64,000 nt of DNA, taken from the NCBI GenBank assembly GCA_902515565.1, contig CABXVR010000003.1, positions 19,177 to 83,176 of the forward strand, written 5' to 3'. Shown one piece after another: positions 8,110 to 16,145 of this stretch. Numbering within the stretch: the first letter of the stretch is position 1; every line of letters starts with the position of its first letter. Below the pieces are notes generated by a model. It did not search any database. It was not told the origin of the DNA and saw only the letters and a list, made by a program, of their open reading frames with translations. The DNA comes from an uncultured Bacteroidota bacterium. GTDB taxonomy: Bacteria > Bacteroidota > Bacteroidia > Flavobacteriales > Flavobacteriaceae. Position numbers and translations under genes: made by a program.

Positions 8110-9084
8110 ATGAAAAGAAGGGGATTTATTAAGAAAAGCTCTTTACTAGGCGTTAGCGTTGGTATCCCTAGTTCATTTGCTTTGGGAATAGATGAACCTC
8201 AATTGAAACTTAAAAAATTTCCATTAGTTATAGCAACTTGGGATGTAAAAAATGCAACAAAAAAAGCATGGGATTTATTAGAAAGCGGATCCAGCTCTTT
8301 GGATGCAGTAGAGCAAGGGTGTATGATAGAAGAAGCTGATATTAATAATCAATCTGTTGGAAAAGGTGGATTGCCAGACAGAGATGGAAACGTTACATTA
8401 GATGCATGTATTATGAGTTCTGATGGAGATTGCGGATCAGTAGTATACTTAAAAAATATAACTCACGCTATTTCAATAGCCAAAAAAATAATGGAAGAAA
8501 CACCTCATGTCATGTTAGCAGGGGTGAGTGCTGAAAAATTTGCTTATTCTTTGGGCTATAAAAAGGAAAAACTATTAACCGATAAATCAAGATTAGATTG
8601 GTTAAACTGGAAAAAGAAATCAGAATATAAGCCAAAAATAAATATTGAAAATCACGATACAATAGGAATGCTAGCTATTGATAAATATGGTGATATTTCT
8701 GGTGGATGTACAACAAGTGGCTTAGCTTACAAAATGTCTGGTAGAGTCGGTGATTCTCCAATCATTGGATCTGGATTATTTATTGACAATGAAGTAGGTG
8801 GTGCAGTTGCAACAGGATTAGGAGAGGAAGTAGTTAAAACAGTTGGAAGTTTTTTAATTGTTGAATTAATGAGAAATGGTTTTAGCCCCCAAAAGGCCTG
8901 TGAAGAAGCTATAAAAAGAATCGTTTCTAAAAAGAATAGTAATTATAAAGATTTTCAAGTAGGTTATATTGCCATTAATAAAAGTGGTGAGACCGGTAGT
9001 TATTCAATTCATGACGGGTTTAGTATGACTAAGTACGAAAACAATCTTAACAAAACATATAAGTCCAATTATTACAGTGGCTAA
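8110..9084 (+). CDS. Glycosylasparaginase (N4-(beta-N-acetylglucosaminyl)-L-asparaginase)
   Basis: This Ntn-hydrolase (324 aa) cleaves the GlcNAc-asparagine bond left after degradation of N-linked glycoproteins, giving aspartate and an amino sugar. It matches flavobacterial glycosylasparaginase closely: HDTIGMLAID contains the autocleavage nucleophile T184, followed by GGCTTSGLAYKMSGRVGDSP and the substrate-binding GGAVATGLGEE. The N-terminus MKRRGFIKKSSLLG with a following hydrophobic run is a twin-arginine signal, so the enzyme is folded in the cytoplasm and exported to the periplasm. It is tightly linked to the upstream sugar MFS transporter (3-nt gap), which suggests a small unit for using GlcNAc-Asn. 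polA follows 23 nt later. Confidence 0.9.
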   Translation: MKRRGFIKKSSLLGVSVGIPSSFALGIDEPQLKLKKFPLVIATWDVKNATKKAWDLLESGSSSLDAVEQGCMIEEADINNQSVGKGGLPDRDGNVTLDACIMSSDGDCGSVVYLKNITHAISIAKKIMEETPHVMLAGVSAEKFAYSLGYKKEKLLTDKSRLDWLNWKKKSEYKPKINIENHDTIGMLAIDKYGDISGGCTTSGLAYKMSGRVGDSPIIGSGLFIDNEVGGAVATGLGEEVVKTVGSFLIVELMRNGFSPQKACEEAIKRIVSKKNSNYKDFQVGYIAINKSGETGSYSIHDGFSMTKYENNLNKTYKSNYYSG

Positions 9085-9107
9085 TTTTTTATGATTAGTA
9101 TAATTTA

Positions 9108-11918
9108 ATGAATAAGAAAAGATTATTTTTAATAGATGCATATGCTCTAATATTTAGAGGTTATTATGCTTTTATAAAAAACCCAAGAATTAATTCAAAA
9201 GGACTTGACACCTCTGCAATTTTAGGATTTACTAATTCCCTATTTGATGTAATTAAAAGAGAAAATCCAGATTATTTAGCAGTTTGTTTTGATAAAGGAG
9301 GTAGTCAAGACAGAGTTGAAATCTTTTCCGAGTATAAAGCAAATAGAGATGAAACCCCGGAGGCGATTAAAATTGCAGTACCTTTTATTGAGCAAATACT
9401 AAAAGCATTAAACATTCCTGTTGTTGTAAAAAAAGGATACGAAGCAGATGATATAATTGGGACTTTATCCAAACAAGCAGAAATAGAAGGCTACCAGACA
9501 TTTATGGTTACTCCTGACAAAGATTTTGCACAACTAGTTACTGAAAATATTTTTATGTATAAGCCGATGTTTGGTGGTGGTTATGAAGTTTGGGGTGTAG
9601 AGGAAGTGAAAAATAAGTTTGAGGTTTCAGATCCAATTCAAGTAATCGATTTTTTAGGTATGAAAGGAGATTCAGCTGATAATATTCCTGGACTGCCTGG
9701 GGTTGGTGATAAAACTGCCAAGAAATTTATTGCGGAATATGGCAGTATGGAAAAATTATTAGCTAATACTGATAAATTAAAAGGCAAATTAAAGGAGAAA
9801 ATAGAATCAAATAAAGAATTAGGATTACTCTCCAAAAAACTTGCAACAATAATTCTCGATGTTCCTGTTGATTTCAGCCCCACCGAATTTAAATTCAAGG
9901 TAACAAATTCATCAGAAATTAAAGATGTTTTTAGAGAATTAGAATTTAGAAGACTTATAGAAAGTGTTGACAAAATTTTTAAGCTTAATGTAGATGACGA
10001 AAAAGAAGAGTTTAAAATAAAATCAGAATCAACTAAACAATCATCAGTAGAAAATGCTGGGTCAGGTCAGTTTTCTTTATTCGATGAAACAGGCACAGTT
10101 GAAAAACAAAAAATATTTGAAAGAAATAATCTATCTAATTCATCAAACTATTACCAAACAATAGATTCAAGCTTCGGTTTAAAGCTGTTATTAAAAAAAC
10201 TTAATATTAATTCATCCGTTAGTTACAAACTATTATCAAATAAAGTAAATTATTTGTCAGATGAAATAGTTGGAGTTTCGATATGTTGGGAAAAAGGAAA
10301 AGCATACTATTTATCCTTTTCTAATGACTTTGGAATTAGTGAGATTAAGTCATTTTTTGAAAATGAAAATATTGAAAAAATTAGTGATAATATAAAAAAT
10401 GACATCAAACTTCTTAGTCAATATAATATTAAAATTAAGGGGCAAATATTTGATACTAAATTAGCTCATTACATCATTAATCCAGATACTAACCACTCTA
10501 TTAATCTACTCTCTGAAACTTACTTAAATTACACATTAATTGATTTACAATTGATAACAGGTAAGGGAAGAAATCAAATATTGGTTTCTAATTTAGAGAC
10601 AAGTCAAGTCAAGGATTATATATGTGAACAAGCTGATATAAATCTTCAGTTAAAAAGTCATTTTAAAACTGAACTAATAAATACTAAGCTTTTAAACTTA
10701 TTTGATAAAATTGAAACTCCACTTTTAAGAGTTTTAGCTGACATGGAAGTTCAAGGAATAAATTTAGATATTAAATTCCTTGAATCATTAAAAAAGGATT
10801 TAATTAACGATATTTCAATTTTAGAACAATTAATTTACTCTGAAGCTGGAGAAAATTTCAACATTTCCTCCCCAAAACAATTAGGAGAAGTTTTATTTGA
10901 AAAAATGCAGTTAGTTAAAAATCCTAAAAAAACTAAAACTGGTCAATTTTCAACTTCTGAGGATATCCTAAAAGAACTATCTTCAGAGCATGATTTTGTC
11001 AAAAATATTCTTCAATACAGAAGCTTGTCAAAATTGATGAGTACATATGTTGATTCTTTACCAAATCAAGTATTAAATTCTACAAACAGAGTTCACACTG
11101 AATATTTACAAACAGTAGCTTCGACTGGTAGATTAAGTAGTATAAATCCCAACCTACAAAATATACCTATTAGAACTGAAAGGGGTAGAGAAATTAGAAA
11201 GGCTTTTATTCCTAAAGATGAAGATCATTTTTTACTGGCTGCTGATTATTCACAAATAGAATTACGAATAATAGCATCTATGAGTGATGAAAAGAATATG
11301 ATTAAAGCATTTAATAATAATGAAGATATTCATAGTTCTACAGCATCAACAGTATTTGATATCCCAGTAGCTAAAGTGACTAAAACACAAAGATCAAATG
11401 CTAAAACAGTTAATTTTGGTATTATATATGGTGTCTCTGCATTTGGACTAAGTAATCAAACGGATTTATCTAGATCTGAATCAAAGGAGCTTATCGAAAC
11501 TTATTACGAAAAATATCCAAACCTAAAAAAATTCATTAGTGATCAAATTGCTTTTGCAAGAAATAATGGATACGTTAAAACATTAATTGGTAGAAAAAGA
11601 TACCTTAAGGATATTAATTCAAATAATGGATTGGTTAGAAGTGGAGCTGAAAGGAACGCAGTAAATGCCCCCATTCAAGGTACCGCAGCAGATATTATCA
11701 AAATAGCAATGATTAATATTCATAATAGATTATCAAAAGAAAAATTATCAAGTAAAATGTTATTACAAGTTCATGATGAATTAGTATTTGATGTTTACAA
11801 GCCAGAAATAAATCAAACTATTTCAGTTATTAAAGAGGAAATGGAAAATGCTTTTAAATTAAATATTCCATTAACAGTAGATATAGATTATGGCCTCAAC
11901 TGGTTGGAAGCACATTAA
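9108..11918 (+). CDS. polA: DNA polymerase I, proofreading site apparently lost
   Basis: PolA (936 aa) fills gaps and removes RNA primers in replication and repair. The 5'-3' exonuclease domain spans about 1-290 (KRLFLIDAYALIFRGYYAF, DKDFAQLV, GDSADNIPGLPGVGDKTA). The polymerase domain (about 560-936) is intact, with DYSQIELR (D713), RSNAKTVNFGIIYG (from 762) and VHDELVFDV (H889). The central 3'-5' exonuclease-like domain keeps D432 (NIKND) and FDTKLAHY. Aligned with E. coli, however, D355 and E357 become K374 and L376, and D501 becomes Q508 in YICEQAD. Proofreading is therefore probably absent, as in Taq and Bst enzymes. Confidence 0.95.
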   Translation: MNKKRLFLIDAYALIFRGYYAFIKNPRINSKGLDTSAILGFTNSLFDVIKRENPDYLAVCFDKGGSQDRVEIFSEYKANRDETPEAIKIAVPFIEQILKALNIPVVVKKGYEADDIIGTLSKQAEIEGYQTFMVTPDKDFAQLVTENIFMYKPMFGGGYEVWGVEEVKNKFEVSDPIQVIDFLGMKGDSADNIPGLPGVGDKTAKKFIAEYGSMEKLLANTDKLKGKLKEKIESNKELGLLSKKLATIILDVPVDFSPTEFKFKVTNSSEIKDVFRELEFRRLIESVDKIFKLNVDDEKEEFKIKSESTKQSSVENAGSGQFSLFDETGTVEKQKIFERNNLSNSSNYYQTIDSSFGLKLLLKKLNINSSVSYKLLSNKVNYLSDEIVGVSICWEKGKAYYLSFSNDFGISEIKSFFENENIEKISDNIKNDIKLLSQYNIKIKGQIFDTKLAHYIINPDTNHSINLLSETYLNYTLIDLQLITGKGRNQILVSNLETSQVKDYICEQADINLQLKSHFKTELINTKLLNLFDKIETPLLRVLADMEVQGINLDIKFLESLKKDLINDISILEQLIYSEAGENFNISSPKQLGEVLFEKMQLVKNPKKTKTGQFSTSEDILKELSSEHDFVKNILQYRSLSKLMSTYVDSLPNQVLNSTNRVHTEYLQTVASTGRLSSINPNLQNIPIRTERGREIRKAFIPKDEDHFLLAADYSQIELRIIASMSDEKNMIKAFNNNEDIHSSTASTVFDIPVAKVTKTQRSNAKTVNFGIIYGVSAFGLSNQTDLSRSESKELIETYYEKYPNLKKFISDQIAFARNNGYVKTLIGRKRYLKDINSNNGLVRSGAERNAVNAPIQGTAADIIKIAMINIHNRLSKEKLSSKMLLQVHDELVFDVYKPEINQTISVIKEEMENAFKLNIPLTVDIDYGLNWLEAH

Positions 11919-11974
11919 ATTATTTACATATATATTTTTAAACTGTATCCCAAAAAAATAATTTTATAGTTCTA

Positions 11975-12005
11975 TTTGCTATTCAAATATATAATTGTAG
12001 ATTTG
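11975..12005 (+). promoter_or_regulatory. Promoter of rplM-rpsI
   Basis: TTTG at 11975-11978 and TAGATTTG at 11998-12005, separated by 19 nt, match the Bacteroidota TTTG-N19/20-TAnnTTTG promoter exactly. Transcription would start near 12012, giving a leader of about 40 nt before the rplM TTG start. The leader has only a small hairpin (CTCT-TTTCG-AGAG). Confidence 0.8.
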
Positions 12006-12051
12006 CACACTCTTTTCGAGAGAAAATTATTATTAATAAAAATATTATAAA

Positions 12052-12507
12052 TTGGATAATTTAAGTTATAAAACTATTTCAGCAAACAAGGCTACCGTAA
12101 ATAAGCAGTGGGTACTTGTTGATGCAGATGGTCAAAATTTAGGTAGACTAGCTTCTAGAATAGCTATCTTATTAAGAGGAAAGCACAAAACAGATTTTAC
12201 ACCTCATGTTGATTGTGGGGACAATGTTATTGTAATTAATGCCTCTAAAGTTAAGCTAAGTGGAAACAAATGGGAAGAAAAAATGTATGTAAGACATACA
12301 GGATATCCAGGTGGACAAAGATTTAAATCTGCCACGCAACTTTTTGATCAAAATCCATCGATAATCGTTGAGAAATCAGTTAAAGGAATGCTTCCTAAAA
12401 ATAAACTTGGGGCCGCATTATTTAGAAACTTATATGTGAATTCTGATTCAAATCATAATCATGAAGCTCAAAAACCAACTACTATTAACTTAAACGAAGT
12501 GAATTAA
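12052..12507 (+). CDS. rplM: 50S ribosomal protein L13
   Basis: L13 (151 aa) is an early-assembling large-subunit protein. Recognisable segments are WVLVDADGQNLGRLASRIA, LRGKHKTDFTPHVDCGD, the GGQRF region and the VEKSVKGMLPKNKLG motif. The start is TTG at 12052, giving MDNLSYKTISANKATVNKQW, the N-terminus normal for flavobacterial L13; there is no in-frame ATG near it. A short C-terminal tail rich in N and H follows the core. A full-consensus promoter lies upstream. Its stop codon shares one base with the rpsI start, the standard L13-S9 operon. Confidence 0.97.
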   Translation: MDNLSYKTISANKATVNKQWVLVDADGQNLGRLASRIAILLRGKHKTDFTPHVDCGDNVIVINASKVKLSGNKWEEKMYVRHTGYPGGQRFKSATQLFDQNPSIIVEKSVKGMLPKNKLGAALFRNLYVNSDSNHNHEAQKPTTINLNEVN

Positions 12508-12896
12508 TGGAAGATACAATTCATAAAATTGGACGTAGAAAAACAGCTGTAGCTAGAGTTTATCTAAAAAAAGGAAAAGGTAAAATTACTGTAAATAAGA
12601 AAGATTCTTCAGTTTACTTTCCTACACCAACGCTACAATTTAAAATAAATCAACCTCTTGTTATGACTAGTAATGAGAAAAAGTTTGATATAAATATTAA
12701 TGTCTACGGAGGTGGGGCTACAGGTCAAGCTGAAGCAGTAAGACTAGCTCTATCAAGAGCTATGTGCGAATTAAGTGAAGAAAACAGAGGAATTCTTAAA
12801 CCTGAAGGCTTGTTAACAAGAGATCCAAGAATGGTTGAAAGGAAAAAATTCGGTCAGAAAAAGGCTAGAAAAAAATTCCAATTCTCGAAAAGATAA
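12507..12896 (+). CDS. rpsI: 30S ribosomal protein S9
   Basis: S9 (129 aa) sits in the 30S head with its C-terminal tail reaching the P-site tRNA. The sequence has IGRRKTAVARVYLKKG at the N-terminus, NVYGGGATGQAEAVRLALSRA in the middle and the conserved KKARKKFQFSKR end. It overlaps rplM by one base and is cotranscribed with it. A 117-nt gap separates it from rpsB. In that gap TTTG (12912-12915) and the weak AAGATTTA box (12936-12943) could form a separate rpsB promoter, but this is low confidence. Confidence 0.98.
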   Translation: MEDTIHKIGRRKTAVARVYLKKGKGKITVNKKDSSVYFPTPTLQFKINQPLVMTSNEKKFDININVYGGGATGQAEAVRLALSRAMCELSEENRGILKPEGLLTRDPRMVERKKFGQKKARKKFQFSKR

Positions 12897-13013
12897 AATT
12901 AATAACCAGTTTTTGTTGTCTATGAATTTTTATTCAAGATTTAGTTTAGCATCTAAATGATCAAGTTATAAACACTAGGCATTGCTATTCAACAGAAAGT
13001 AAACTATCACAAA

Positions 13014-13856
13014 ATGGGAAAATTAGAAGTAAAAGAATTATTAGAAGCGGGTGTCCACTTTGGACATCTTACAAGAAAATGGAATCCGAACATGGCTCCT
13101 TTCATCTACATGGAAAGAAACGGGATCCACATTATTAATCTTTATAAAACTGTTGCAAAAATTGACGAAGCCTCTGAAGCATTGAAAAAAATTGCTGCAT
13201 CTGGAAGAAAAATATTATTTGTAGCAACAAAAAAACAAGCTAAAGAAATTGTTGCAGAATCTGCTTCAAAAGTAAACATGCCATACATTACTGAAAGATG
13301 GCCTGGTGGAATGCTGACAAATTTTGTAACTATCAGAAAAGCGGTTAAAAAAATGGCTGCAATTGATAGAATGAAAAAAGATGGCACATTTAACACTCTT
13401 TCTAAAAAAGAAAGACTGCAAGTTGGTAGACTTAGGGAAAAATTAGAAAAGAATTTGGGATCTATTTCAGATATGACAAGATTGCCTGGGGCATTATTTG
13501 TTGTAGATATAATTAGAGAGCACATTGCAATTAAAGAAGCTCAAAAATTAAATATCCCAATTTTTGCAATGGTTGATACCAATTCTGACCCAAGAGAAGT
13601 AGAATATGTTATCCCATCTAACGATGATGCATCTAAATCAATTACTAAAATTTTAGAAAATATTACCCCTGCTATACAAGAAGGATTAGCTGAAAGAAAT
13701 TCTGAAAAAGAAAACAGTAAAGACGATTCTAAAGCCGCAACTCCTGAAGCTAAAGCTGAAGAAGCTAAAGCTGAAGAAGCTAAAGCTGAAGAAGCTAAAG
13801 TTGAAGAAGCTAAAGTTGAAGAAGCTAAAGCTGATACTGAATCAGAAGACAAATAA
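13014..13856 (+). CDS. rpsB: 30S ribosomal protein S2 with repetitive acidic C-terminal tail
   Basis: S2 (280 aa) binds the 30S platform and, in Bacteroidota, the anti-Shine-Dalgarno neighbourhood. The core is typical: LLEAGVHFGHLTRKWNPNMAPFIY, the coiled-coil region 100-150, RLPGALFVVDI and FAMVDTNSDP. After about residue 228 comes a low-complexity tail made of KAEEA/KVEEA units encoded by a 15-bp tandem repeat (13749-13823). E. coli S2 is about 240 residues, so the tail is an addition; such extensions are common in S2 of this phylum. It begins the rpsB-tsf-pyrH-frr cluster. Confidence 0.97.
   Translation: MGKLEVKELLEAGVHFGHLTRKWNPNMAPFIYMERNGIHIINLYKTVAKIDEASEALKKIAASGRKILFVATKKQAKEIVAESASKVNMPYITERWPGGMLTNFVTIRKAVKKMAAIDRMKKDGTFNTLSKKERLQVGRLREKLEKNLGSISDMTRLPGALFVVDIIREHIAIKEAQKLNIPIFAMVDTNSDPREVEYVIPSNDDASKSITKILENITPAIQEGLAERNSEKENSKDDSKAATPEAKAEEAKAEEAKAEEAKVEEAKVEEAKADTESEDK
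13749..13823 (+). repeat. Five tandem 15-bp repeats inside rpsB
   Basis: Five consecutive units of GCTAAAGCTGAAGAA lie here, the last two with GTT in place of GCT, followed by a partial sixth. They encode the AKAEE/AKVEE tail of S2. The first three units are identical, so copy number could vary by slippage without shifting the frame. Confidence 0.9.
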
Positions 13857-13889
13857 ATTACTATAACAATCTTATAATTTTTTCAAATC

Positions 13890-14714
13890 ATGGCAAAAAT
13901 AACAGCTGCAGAAGTAAATAACTTAAGAAAAACAACAGGTGCTGGAATGATGGACTGTAAAAAGGCATTAGTTGAAGCTGAGGGTAACTTAGAAAAAGCG
14001 ATTGAAATTCTTAGAAAAAAAGGGCAAAAAGTTGCTGCTAAAAGAGCTGATAGAGAATCCTCTGAGGGTGCTGCTATTACAAAAACTAATGATGACAATA
14101 CAGTTGGAGTAGCTATAGTTCTTGGTTGTGAAACAGATTTTGTTGGTAAAAATGAAGACTTTGTAGACTTAGCAAATAACATAGCAGTGATTGCACTTAA
14201 CTGTAACTCAAAAGAAGAATTATTAAATTCTAAAATTGGTGATCTAACAGTTAGCGAAAAATTGATTGAACAAACTGGTGTCATTGGTGAAAAGTTAGAA
14301 ATAAATGCTTTTGAAAAAGTAAATGCCCCTTTTGTTGGATCTTATATCCATGCTGGGAATAAAATTGCTTCGATAGTTGGATTATCTGCTAATATTGAAG
14401 GTTCAGATGTAGCTGCTAAAGATGTTTCTATGCAAGTTGCTGCTATGAACCCAATTGCATTAGATGAAAATGGAGTAGATTCAGTCGTAATAGAAAAAGA
14501 AATTGAAATTGCCAAAGATCAATTACGATCAGAAGGAAAGCCGGAATCAATGTTAGATAATATTGCTAAGGGGAAGTTAAAAAGATTTTTTAAAGATAAC
14601 ACTCTTGTGAACCAAGACTTTATAAAAGACAGTAAACAAAGTGTTAAGAATTATGTGAGTTCATATCAACAAGATTTAAGTGTTGTTGAATTCAAAAGAG
14701 TAGCCTTAGGCTAA
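13890..14714 (+). CDS. tsf: Elongation factor Ts
   Basis: EF-Ts (274 aa) is the GDP/GTP exchange factor of EF-Tu. The N-terminal UBA-like domain shows VNNLRKTTGAGMMDCKKAL and GNLEKAIEILRKKG. The core contains the TDFVGKNEDFVDLAN motif that contacts EF-Tu, a duplicated dimerisation region, VAAMNPIAL near residue 190, and KFFK/DQ-type C-terminal helices. It follows rpsB by 33 nt in the conserved rpsB-tsf pair, and pyrH comes 71 nt later. Confidence 0.98.
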   Translation: MAKITAAEVNNLRKTTGAGMMDCKKALVEAEGNLEKAIEILRKKGQKVAAKRADRESSEGAAITKTNDDNTVGVAIVLGCETDFVGKNEDFVDLANNIAVIALNCNSKEELLNSKIGDLTVSEKLIEQTGVIGEKLEINAFEKVNAPFVGSYIHAGNKIASIVGLSANIEGSDVAAKDVSMQVAAMNPIALDENGVDSVVIEKEIEIAKDQLRSEGKPESMLDNIAKGKLKRFFKDNTLVNQDFIKDSKQSVKNYVSSYQQDLSVVEFKRVALG

Positions 14715-14785
14715 AAATTTCCTTATTATTATTATTTATTTAATTAAAAAATCTGCAGTATCTTAGCTTAACTTCAAAATTAAGC

Positions 14786-15496
14786 ATGAAATACAAAAGA
14801 ATATTACTTAAACTTTCTGGTGAAGCCTTAATGGGCAAAAAAAACTTTGGTATTGACCCAGAGAGATTACAAGACTACGCAACAGATATTAAACAAATAG
14901 TAGATTTAGGCGTACAAGTTGCTATTGTTATAGGAGGTGGAAATATTTTTAGAGGATTTTCTAACAACGATGAGCATAAAATTGACAGAGTTCAAGGAGA
15001 TCATATGGGTATGCTAGCAACTGTGATTAACGGTCTTGCTTTACAAAGTACTTTAGAAAATTCTGGAGCGCCAACAAGGCTTCAAACTGCCATAAAAATT
15101 AATGAGGTCGCCGAGCCTTTTATTAGGAGAAAAGCTATAAGGCATTTAGAAAAAGGAAGAGTTGTTATTTTTGGAGGTGGAACTGGAAATCCATATTTCA
15201 CTACTGACTCAGCAGCAGTACTAAGGGCTATTGAAATAGAGTCAGATGTCATTTTAAAGGGTACAAGAGTTGATGGTATATATGATGAAGATCCTGAAAA
15301 AAATATTAATGCAATAAAGTTTGATAACATCTCATTCGAAGATGTTTTGACAAAAGGACTAAAGGTAATGGACACTACAGCATTCACTCTTAGTCAAGAA
15401 AATAAATTACCAATAATTGTATTTGATATGAACAAAAGAGGAAACTTACTAAAATTAATATCAGGAGAAAAAATTGGAACAACGGTTAACCTTTAA
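14786..15496 (+). CDS. pyrH: Uridylate kinase
   Basis: UMP kinase (236 aa) makes UDP from UMP and belongs to the amino-acid kinase fold typical of bacteria. Visible motifs are [24 protein letters not shown] (UMP/ATP loop), [31 protein letters not shown] and DEDPEKN. The length equals the family norm. It lies between tsf and frr, the common bacterial arrangement linking translation factors and nucleotide supply, and frr starts 25 nt later. Confidence 0.98.
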   Translation: MKYKRILLKLSGEALMGKKNFGIDPERLQDYATDIKQIVDLGVQVAIVIGGGNIFRGFSNNDEHKIDRVQGDHMGMLATVINGLALQSTLENSGAPTRLQTAIKINEVAEPFIRRKAIRHLEKGRVVIFGGGTGNPYFTTDSAAVLRAIEIESDVILKGTRVDGIYDEDPEKNINAIKFDNISFEDVLTKGLKVMDTTAFTLSQENKLPIIVFDMNKRGNLLKLISGEKIGTTVNL

Positions 15497-15521
15497 ATCA
15501 TTTTAGTTAAAATTAAACAGG

Positions 15522-16079
15522 ATGGAAGAAGAATTAAAATTTATTTTTGAATCAGCAGAAGAATCAATGTCTAATGCAGTAAAACATTTAGAAAAAAAAC
15601 TATTGAATATAAGAGCAGGTAAAGCTAATACTTCAATGCTTGGAAGTATAGTTGTTGAATATTATGGGGCATTAACTCCATTAACTCAAGTTGCTAGTGT
15701 TAATACACCTGATGGTAGAACTATAGTTGTACAACCATGGGAAAAAAATTTATTAGCTGAAATTGAAAAAGCAATTATGAATGCTAATCTTGGATTTAAT
15801 CCAATGAATAATGGAGAAAGCATAATTATAAATGTTCCTGCACTTACTGAAGAAAGAAGGATTGATTTGGCTAAACAAGCTAAAAGTGAGGCAGAAGAAG
15901 CAAAAATTGTTGTTAGAAATTCTAGAAAAGATGCTAATAATGAAATAAAAAAATCTGACGGGTTTTCTGATGATTTAAAAGAAAATGCAGAAAAAGATAT
16001 TCAAGAATTGACAAACAAGAATATTGATAATATTAATTCAATATTTGAAGTAAAACAGAAAGAAATTATGACTTTATAA
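15522..16079 (+). CDS. frr: Ribosome recycling factor
   Basis: RRF (185 aa) splits post-termination ribosomes together with EF-G. The sequence has the first helix of the three-helix domain, the LLNIRAGKANTSMLGSIVVEYYGALTPL-type signature (RAGKANTSML, YYGALTPL), the beta domain with VQPWEKNLL, and LTEERRIDLAKQAK. The last gene of the translation cluster, it is followed by an all-AT 9-bp hairpin (16081-16102) without a U-run, then by an MMPL-type transporter. Confidence 0.98.
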   Translation: MEEELKFIFESAEESMSNAVKHLEKKLLNIRAGKANTSMLGSIVVEYYGALTPLTQVASVNTPDGRTIVVQPWEKNLLAEIEKAIMNANLGFNPMNNGESIIINVPALTEERRIDLAKQAKSEAEEAKIVVRNSRKDANNEIKKSDGFSDDLKENAEKDIQELTNKNIDNINSIFEVKQKEIMTL

Positions 16080-16145
16080 TATATTATTTACTAAAATAAT
16101 ATTACAGTAATTAATATCTTTACTAAATACAGATAATTAAATAAT

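Noticed and set aside
13541..13852. Minus-strand open frame rich in Ser/Ala/Leu opposite rpsB
   Set aside because: It is the mirror image of the KAEEA repeat in rpsB; the low-complexity frame stays open only because of that repeat.
16081..16102. 9-bp hairpin after frr
   Set aside because: It is all A and T with no following T-run, so it is not a credible intrinsic terminator.
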